Source: Marinilactibacillus sp042660675
Lineage (GTDB): Bacteria; Bacillota; Bacilli; Lactobacillales; Carnobacteriaceae_A
Direction: 5' to 3'
Assembly (NCBI RefSeq): GCF_042660675.1
Contig: NZ_JBHSUL010000031.1
Span: 1 to 64,000, forward strand
DNA: 64,000 nucleotides
Positions within the stretch are counted from its first letter, which is position 1. The number at the start of each line of letters is the position of its first letter. Position numbers and translations under genes: made by a program. Positions 58,742 through 64,000 of the stretch are shown piece after piece. The notes below the pieces were generated by a model that saw nothing but the letters and a program-made list of their open reading frames with translations, was not told where the DNA came from and searched no databases.

Positions 58742-59797
58742 ATGTTCGATGTATCCATTATTATGCCAGTTTATAACGTCTCAGCTCATCTGCCGAGGGC
58801 TATTCAGTCTGCTTTAAACCAGACGAAGATGGACTTCGAATTAATCCTCGTCAATGACGGTTCCACAGATAACTCTGGAGAGATTTGCGACCAGTTTGCG
58901 GAAGAAGAACCTTTATTGATTCAAGTGATCCATCAAAAGAATCAAGGGTCAGGGAAGGCCAGAAATGCTGGTCTTAGAATCGCTAGGGGAAAATATATTT
59001 ATTTCGCAGATCCAGATGACTATTTCAAACCAACTTTGCTTGCAGAAAACTACCGATTAGCAGAGAAAAGAGATGCAGAAGTCGTCGTATTTGGTTATAC
59101 AAAAGAAGTCGAAGGGAATCCTAGGGAAAGAGAGACCTTTTTACCAAGACAGCCTCATTTTTATACACAAAAAGGGTTTCGTGATCACTTTCGTAACTTT
59201 TATCATTTCACGCCCTATGCATTATGGAACAAATTGTATAAACGTGCTTATTTGAAACAGCACAAGATTCGTTTCGACGATCAAAAATTAGGACAAGATG
59301 CGCTTTTTAACCTTAAAGTCTACAGAGAAATTTCAATTGTAGCTTTTAATCGGAATCCATACTATCACTACGTAACCCATAATGGGTCTGCGGTTAATCG
59401 ATATCGGGAAGACCGTTTTGTCATGGAGTTAAATATTGCCCTTCAGTTTAAGAACCTAGTAGAACACTGGGGTCGAGAAAAAGAGTTTAATGATTTACTG
59501 AAACAAGAATTCTGGCATCCGGTTTATTTGGAACTGGCAAACATTACGCATCCTGATTGTCCAATGACAGAAGAAGAAAAAGTCGAGTGGATTAGAGCGA
59601 TATGCGAAGAAGAACACATTCGGGCATATGTTATCAAACAAGATTTAAAAGAATCGAATCCTTTCAGATACTTACTGCATCAAAGGATTCAAAAAGAACG
59701 GTATTTAATGGCTATCAAGCTTATGGAAAAACGAAACGCTTCAGCAAATAATTACTCAAAGACCTTTCAAAAGTTAAAGAATTTTTTTAAATCTTAA
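58742..59797 (+). CDS. GT2 glycosyltransferase (surface polysaccharide), first
   Basis: A 351-residue family GT2 transferase with the GT-A fold at the N-terminus: SIIMPVYNVSAHLPRAIQSA, LILVNDGSTDNSGEICD and the metal-binding IYFADPDDYFKP. No TM helices, so it works on the cytoplasmic membrane face. A long C-terminal region (about 210-350) is typical of TagF/CpsJ-like enzymes acting on teichoic acid or capsule. It ends with a basic tail (NYSKTFQKLKNFFKS). GGAGAGG precedes the ATG. The next two genes (another GT2 and a flippase) follow at about 50-base spacing, forming an envelope-glycan operon. Confidence 0.88.
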   Translation: MFDVSIIMPVYNVSAHLPRAIQSALNQTKMDFELILVNDGSTDNSGEICDQFAEEEPLLIQVIHQKNQGSGKARNAGLRIARGKYIYFADPDDYFKPTLLAENYRLAEKRDAEVVVFGYTKEVEGNPRERETFLPRQPHFYTQKGFRDHFRNFYHFTPYALWNKLYKRAYLKQHKIRFDDQKLGQDALFNLKVYREISIVAFNRNPYYHYVTHNGSAVNRYREDRFVMELNIALQFKNLVEHWGREKEFNDLLKQEFWHPVYLELANITHPDCPMTEEEKVEWIRAICEEEHIRAYVIKQDLKESNPFRYLLHQRIQKERYLMAIKLMEKRNASANNYSKTFQKLKNFFKS

Positions 59798-59847
59798 AGA
59801 TACATTAAATGTACCTTTGAAATATTGATCAGAACAAGGAGTCTCGT

Positions 59848-60774
59848 ATGAATCAGCCAATCGTTTCAATCATTGTCCCCACGTACAATGTAGAAAGATA
59901 TATTGAAGAATGCCTGGATTCGATTATAGCGCAAACCTATAAAAATATTGAAGTCATCGTAATAGATGATGGATCGACAGATGCTACTCCGTATTTATTA
60001 AAACCATACGAGAGTAAAGTTAAACTGACTTTAAACAAACTGAACAAAGGCCAAGGTGCCGTTAGAAATCAAGGTATTGAAAAGGCGTCAGGTGAATACT
60101 TGCTATTCGTAGATTCAGATGATTGGATTGAAAGTGATACAGTAAAAAGGTTAATAGATAAGCTTCTTGAAACTCAGTCCGACTTGGTTAGATTCAATGG
60201 TCAATCCTTTTTTGACGGAGGAGACTTATTTGAAAAGAGTGTTCAGTACGATTTCTCTAAAGTTCTAGATTCAGGAAAAACTTATGAAGGATCAGAAAAA
60301 CTTTCAGCTAATCAAAAAGCTTATTCGGCTTCTCCATGTTTATACATGATTAGCCGAGCGTTACTCATGAACAAAGGTATTCGTTTTCCGGAATCAATTT
60401 TGCATGAGGATGAATACTTTACAACTAAAGTCTTTCTTGTCAGTGAAAAAATGTCTTATTTGAATCAGGCTTTTTATCATCGAAGATATCGAGTAGCTTC
60501 TACAATGACTGAAAATACACCTTTCCATAAAAAGCGTTCGTTTAATTCTTATCTAGAGGTATTCAAATTACTTGAAAAAGCCTATCACTCAGATCAATAT
60601 GATACTGATGAGAAAGCATTCCTAAAAAGGCAATTACTTTCAATCTATAATGGCCTTCAGCAAAGTTCAGTCGAACCAGAGATGAAAAAAGTTCTAGGAG
60701 ACTTGAAGTCTGTTACTTTAATGGACAAAATACGGTTGAGTGCTTCGAGAACGTACACTAAATTTAAATCTTAA
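59848..60774 (+). CDS. GT2 glycosyltransferase (surface polysaccharide), second
   Basis: A 308-residue GT2 enzyme. VSIIVPTYNVERYIEECLDS, VIVIDDGSTDAT and LLFVDSDDWIES give the nucleotide-sugar and metal motifs, and ILHEDEYFT is the usual ED acid region of the acceptor half. It is homologous to but distinct from the preceding enzyme. A short basic C-terminus (RTYTKFKS) may contact the membrane. AAGGAG precedes the ATG. It probably adds one sugar to the repeat unit exported by the flippase that follows. Sugar specificity is not predictable. Confidence 0.88.
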   Translation: MNQPIVSIIVPTYNVERYIEECLDSIIAQTYKNIEVIVIDDGSTDATPYLLKPYESKVKLTLNKLNKGQGAVRNQGIEKASGEYLLFVDSDDWIESDTVKRLIDKLLETQSDLVRFNGQSFFDGGDLFEKSVQYDFSKVLDSGKTYEGSEKLSANQKAYSASPCLYMISRALLMNKGIRFPESILHEDEYFTTKVFLVSEKMSYLNQAFYHRRYRVASTMTENTPFHKKRSFNSYLEVFKLLEKAYHSDQYDTDEKAFLKRQLLSIYNGLQQSSVEPEMKKVLGDLKSVTLMDKIRLSASRTYTKFKS

Positions 60775-60824
60775 AAACAAGTTATGGGAACAAACTATCA
60801 AATGAATAGAAGCAGGTATAACAT

Positions 60825-62117
60825 ATGAAAAGAAATACAATGAAAGATATCTTTCTAACATTCGTTACTAAAATGTTTTATTTAGGTGGCAGTTTTATTA
60901 TCTCGGTGCTTTTAGCTAGATTACTTGGAGCTGAAGGTCGGGGGATTGTAGCTGCTTTATTTGTTTTACCGAATTTAATTATTAACTTAGCAGATATGGG
61001 GATCAGACAATCATCAGCTTATATGATCGGGCAAAAAAAATACACCGTTCAAGAAGTATTTTCATCTAGCTTGGTTTTATGGTTACTAGCTTCAATCGTT
61101 TCAATCCTGATACTTTTAGGGTATTACATGATTCCATCAACAACCCAGTATAATTGGGGACTAATTGCGATAGCCATTTCATTGGTACCGATTAAAATAT
61201 TGGAAACTTACTATTACGGGATTCATCAAGGCAAACAACAAATTGAGATCATGAACAAACGACATATCATATCCTTTTTTTCAAGGTTAATAGGTGTTGT
61301 AATCCTTGTATGGATTTTGAGTACGGGAGTATACGGAGCAGCAGTTGCGACGCTACTAGCCTCGGCTTCTGTCGTACTATATTCATTTTGGACACTGAAA
61401 GATACAGTGAAATTCAATCTGAACTTCAAAAAAGGTCTCCCGCAGAAGCTCTTTAGAAAAGGAATCGTTTTTGCTTTGGTTCTATTTATTCTCAATATCA
61501 ATTACAGAATCGATATATTAATTTTGGAAAGATTTGTATCTGCTGCTGAAATTGGGATCTACTCAGTTGGTGTTGGTTTATCAGAGTTGATTTGGCAATT
61601 ACCAACGGCTATAGGAACGGTGCTTTTTGCTAGCAGTACAAATAGTACTTCAGATATAGACGCAGCAAAAAAGGCGGCAAAATTGTTGAGAGTGTCTTTA
61701 GTCTTTTTAGTTACCGGCTCAATACTGTTTGTACTGACTTCTAAGTGGATTGTACCTTTCATTTATGGAAATGAATTCCAATTAGCTTCTGAGGTAATCA
61801 ATTTACTACTTCCAGGAATTATCTTAGTTGTGATTATACAAATACTACACGCATCACTTTCAGGTAGAGGTTACCCTTTGGTAGGGATTCGTATTTTTAT
61901 TTTAGCTATCATAGTAAATGTGCTTCTCAATGTATTACTGATTCCAATTTATGGAATCAATGGAGCGGCTATTTCTTCTACAATCAGTTACGCTATTGGA
62001 GGTTTTGGTTACGCTTATGTCTTTGCTAAAAGAACTCAATTATCGTTAAAAGATGTACTCATTATCAAAACAGAAGACATAACTGAAATCAAAAAAGCCT
62101 TAAAACTTAAAAAGTAG
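60825..62117 (+). CDS. Wzx-like polysaccharide flippase (MATE/MOP superfamily)
   Basis: A 430-residue membrane protein with about 12-14 TM helices, of the polysaccharide-transport (PST) family in the MOP superfamily. The N-terminal FYLGGSFIISVLLARLLGAE GRG is the common signature of Wzx/TuaB-like flippases. It moves undecaprenyl-pyrophosphate-linked repeat units outward for capsule or teichuronic-type polymers. It starts at ATG 60825 with a weak AGCAGG Shine-Dalgarno sequence. It closes the three-gene cluster; no polymerase (Wzy) or initiating transferase is present, so the pathway depends on genes elsewhere. Confidence 0.88.
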   Translation: MKRNTMKDIFLTFVTKMFYLGGSFIISVLLARLLGAEGRGIVAALFVLPNLIINLADMGIRQSSAYMIGQKKYTVQEVFSSSLVLWLLASIVSILILLGYYMIPSTTQYNWGLIAIAISLVPIKILETYYYGIHQGKQQIEIMNKRHIISFFSRLIGVVILVWILSTGVYGAAVATLLASASVVLYSFWTLKDTVKFNLNFKKGLPQKLFRKGIVFALVLFILNINYRIDILILERFVSAAEIGIYSVGVGLSELIWQLPTAIGTVLFASSTNSTSDIDAAKKAAKLLRVSLVFLVTGSILFVLTSKWIVPFIYGNEFQLASEVINLLLPGIILVVIIQILHASLSGRGYPLVGIRIFILAIIVNVLLNVLLIPIYGINGAAISSTISYAIGGFGYAYVFAKRTQLSLKDVLIIKTEDITEIKKALKLKK

Positions 62118-62231
62118 CTATCTAAGACTGTTAAAAAAAGAACTAGTTATGATTTGTAATTGTCTGATAATTGAATAATAGATTTCTTTTAAAAATATTT
62201 TGCGATAACTTTATTTTGAATATATTTTATG

Positions 62232-62259
62232 AAACCACTAATTTGATAGTGGTTTTTTA
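62232..62259 (+). terminator. Terminator of the glycan gene cluster
   Basis: AAACCACTA pairs with TAGTGGTTT around ATTTGA, with Ts following. Confidence 0.85.
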
Positions 62260-62296
62260 TTTTGTGAAATTAAAGAGAATAAAATTAGAAAAAATC

Positions 62297-62325
62297 TTGA
62301 CATTCTCATTTTACAACTCTAGACT
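62297..62325 (+). promoter_or_regulatory. Promoter of the envelope proteinase gene
   Basis: Consensus TTGACA (62297-62302), then a 17-base spacer and TAGACT (62320-62325). The predicted transcript starts near 62332, exactly at the first arm of an inverted repeat. Confidence 0.8.
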
Positions 62326-62331
62326 AGTAGG

Positions 62332-62374
62332 TATTATAACTATTTCAACTAACCGTATATTAATAGTTATAATA
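62332..62374 (+). promoter_or_regulatory. 13-bp perfect inverted repeat in the proteinase leader
   Basis: TATTATAACTATT (62332-62344) and AATAGTTATAATA (62362-62374) are perfect inverted copies 17 bases apart. They lie at the predicted 5' end of the mRNA and upstream of the ribosome binding site. It could be an operator dyad or a 5'-protective hairpin. Confidence 0.6.
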
Positions 62375-62402
62375 AAGAGTATCTATTATAGGGGGAAAAG
62401 AT

Positions 62403-64000
62403 TTGAAGAAAAGTGTAAAACAAGTGACTCAGGCTTCATTGGCCTTGATGTTAGCTTTTCCAGCCAGTCTGTTTTCGGCAGGCGCTGTGCTGGCAGAAAC
62501 GAACAATAATAGCGACGAGACACAATTGAGTAGTGGACCAGAAGCGTTAAAGACACTATCTGATTTGTATGACAGTAACGACCCGGATTTCTCAATTGAG
62601 AATGACGAAGGTCCTGAGCCATATGAAGCAAATGAAAAGGTTCGTGTGATAGTAGAAGTTGAAGGAACTCCTGGACTTACATATGCGACAAGACAAGGAG
62701 TCCAATATAGTGCACTTTCTGAAGAGACTAGAGAAGAGTTAGAATCAAATGCTATTCAAACTCAAGAATCTGTTCAGAATCGTATTGATAATGCAAATAT
62801 CGAAGCAGAGTACTTAGAGAGCTTCACGACAGTCGTGAACGGATTTAGTGCCAACTTGAATTATGGTCAGCTGGAAAGAGTTGAAAATCTTCCCGGAGTG
62901 ACCAGTGTAGAGATTGTCAAAGAATATGAAAGACCAGAAGTAGAAGAAGGTGACATGATCAATAGTGTTGATCAAGTCAGAGGACCAGATACTTGGGAAG
63001 ATTACAACGTCTTAGGGGAAAACATGGTAGTCGGTATAATCGATTCTGGGATTGATCCTTCACATAGAGATATGATTTTAAGTGAAGGTGTAGAATCTTC
63101 TCTTGATGAAAATTCACTAAATGGATTAGATCTACCGGGTAAATTCTTCACAGAAAAAGTCCCTTACGGATATAATTACTTTGATAAAACGGATGAAATT
63201 CTTGAAACAGGTAATACCAGTTCACAACACGGTATGCACGTAGCAGGAACAGTCGCTGCAAATGGGGATATCGAAAACGGAGGAATCAAAGGGGTTGCAC
63301 CAGAAGCGCAACTTCTAGCACTTAAAGTTTTCGGGAATGATCCTAGCTTAGCAACGACATACGGAGATATCTATGTTGCCGCAATGGATGACGCTGTTCA
63401 ATTAGGTGTAGATGTGCTGAACTTGAGTCTTGGTTCAGGAGCTGGATTCGTTAATCCAGAAAATCATGAACAAAAAGCTGTTCAGCGTATGAAAGAAAAT
63501 GGAGTGGTCGTTTCCATATCTGCAGGAAATTCTTCACACTTTGGTTCTGGTTCAATAGAAGGTGGTTTGAATGATACGAATCCACTGACTAAAAATCCAG
63601 ATATTGGAGTTGTAGGAACGCCTTCTGTTTCTGAAGCTTCTCTAAGTGTGGCATCAAGTGAAAATGACTTCAGTATAGCTGATGTAATGACTTGGCAAGC
63701 TGGAGAACTTGGTGGAACAGCACCTTACTTGGTAGCGGATAATGACCCTAAAGATATATTCGATGGGCCAGTCGAATTAACTTACGCTGGACACGGAACA
63801 CCAGCAGAACTAGAAGCAGCGAGTGTTGAAGGGAATGTAGCGGTCGTTTCTCGTGGTATGTTTACTGGCGGAGACGAGACTTATGCTGCCTTTACTGAGA
63901 AAGCTAAAGCTGCACAAGCAGCGGGAGCTATCGGTGTCATCGTTCACAATAACAATACTAGTGGTTTTGTAAGTATGCAGACTGAAGAAGCGATTACGAT
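62403..64000 (+). CDS. Subtilisin-like cell-envelope proteinase (lactocepin/C5a-peptidase type), runs off right edge
   Basis: The first 532 codons of an S8 serine protease, open to the window end. A signal peptide (about 1-33, ending SAGAVLAE) is followed by a propeptide with an I9-like domain (VRVIVEVEGTPGLTY onward). Catalytic Asp214 is in VGIIDSGIDPSHRD and His276 in SSQHGMHVAGTVAANG. A protease-associated (PA) domain insert (about 450-530) contains NVAVVSRGMFTGG. The catalytic Ser would follow this insert, beyond the window. TTG 62403 is the start, behind GGGGGAAAAG. Such wall-anchored proteinases degrade proteins for peptide nutrition or cleave host factors. Confidence 0.9.
   Translation, partial: MKKSVKQVTQASLALMLAFPASLFSAGAVLAETNNNSDETQLSSGPEALKTLSDLYDSNDPDFSIENDEGPEPYEANEKVRVIVEVEGTPGLTYATRQGVQYSALSEETREELESNAIQTQESVQNRIDNANIEAEYLESFTTVVNGFSANLNYGQLERVENLPGVTSVEIVKEYERPEVEEGDMINSVDQVRGPDTWEDYNVLGENMVVGIIDSGIDPSHRDMILSEGVESSLDENSLNGLDLPGKFFTEKVPYGYNYFDKTDEILETGNTSSQHGMHVAGTVAANGDIENGGIKGVAPEAQLLALKVFGNDPSLATTYGDIYVAAMDDAVQLGVDVLNLSLGSGAGFVNPENHEQKAVQRMKENGVVVSISAGNSSHFGSGSIEGGLNDTNPLTKNPDIGVVGTPSVSEASLSVASSENDFSIADVMTWQAGELGGTAPYLVADNDPKDIFDGPVELTYAGHGTPAELEAASVEGNVAVVSRGMFTGGDETYAAFTEKAKAAQAAGAIGVIVHNNNTSGFVSMQTEEAIT

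Noticed and set aside
62171..62509. 112-codon plus-strand open frame before the proteinase
   Set aside because: It runs through the terminator, promoter and inverted repeat and into the proteinase signal peptide in another frame. The TTG frame from 62403 has the signal peptide and S8 motifs.

Overview
The window looks like a chromosomal stretch from a low-GC Gram-positive bacterium of the Lactobacillales. I think a Carnobacteriaceae-type genus (Alkalibacterium, Marinilactibacillus and relatives) is most likely. The evidence is the AT-rich coding sequence, strong AGGAGG ribosome binding sites, a density of sugar PTS operons, a lactocepin-like cell-envelope proteinase, lipoprotein signal peptides and LicT-type antitermination. 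The genus is an inference; no rRNA is present to settle it.

Layout. 1-786: 3' end of an ISL3-family insertion sequence. 0.98-2.7 kb: a small membrane protein, tRNA-Arg(CCT), an acidic lipoprotein and an OsmC protein. 2.8-14.3 kb: a carbohydrate locus closely resembling the sophorose/beta-1,2-oligoglucan system known from Listeria innocua. It has a solute-binding lipoprotein, two permeases, a GH3 beta-glucosidase, a large GH94 phosphorylase and a LacI-type regulator, preceded by two paralogous EstA-like esterases. Two perfect palindromes (3716-3729, 4506-4521) look like the LacI operators. 14.4-24.3 kb: GNAT protein, a tandem repeat array, PepS/AmpS aminopeptidase, TetR regulator, NamA-like flavoenzyme, a three-gene CsbB/GtrA/YfhO cell-envelope glycosylation unit, an aldo/keto reductase and a flavodoxin. 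24.4-26.4 kb: a Zur-box-controlled unit containing an uncharacterised 129-residue protein and a ZagA/YciC-type COG0523 GTPase gene that lacks its CxCC motif and carries an in-frame stop. 26.5-31.0 kb: quinone oxidoreductase, membrane proteins, a second-type methionine aminopeptidase, an acyltransferase and a YdjM-like protein.

31.2-47.5 kb is a run of three separate PTS/6-phosphoglucosidase operons with three different control modes. The first is a GntR/UTRA regulator with a 36-bp perfect palindromic operator, driving CelB EIIC plus GH1. The second is LicT with two RNA antiterminator/terminator elements, driving BglP EIIBCA plus GH1. The third is an RpiR regulator divergent from a ChbG-like deacetylase, a glucose-family EIICB and a GH4 glucosidase. 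A P1B-4 metal-export ATPase and its ArsR regulator sit between the first two.

47.5-64 kb is more accessory. It holds a carboxylesterase, a fragment of PTS EIIA, a broken RelA/SpoT-domain (toxSAS-like) gene followed immediately by an intact Panacea-domain antitoxin gene, galE, and a PD-(D/E)XK/DUF4268 protein. These are followed by a 1387-residue cell-wall-anchored nuclease flanked by inverted copies of a 128-bp structured repeat, two GT2 glycosyltransferases, a Wzx-like flippase and the start of a subtilisin-like surface proteinase that runs off the right edge.

The most unusual items are: (i) two cassette-like intergenic elements (42319-43016 and 47542-47934) with near-identical ends but unrelated central tandem arrays, plus a third array at 14899-15200 sharing the 51-bp unit; (ii) the decayed toxSAS/PanA toxin-antitoxin locus; (iii) the cysteine-less, nonsense-bearing Zur-regulated GTPase; (iv) the PTS+ChbG+GH4 operon, which has the logic of the E. 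coli chitobiose pathway but a different transporter class.
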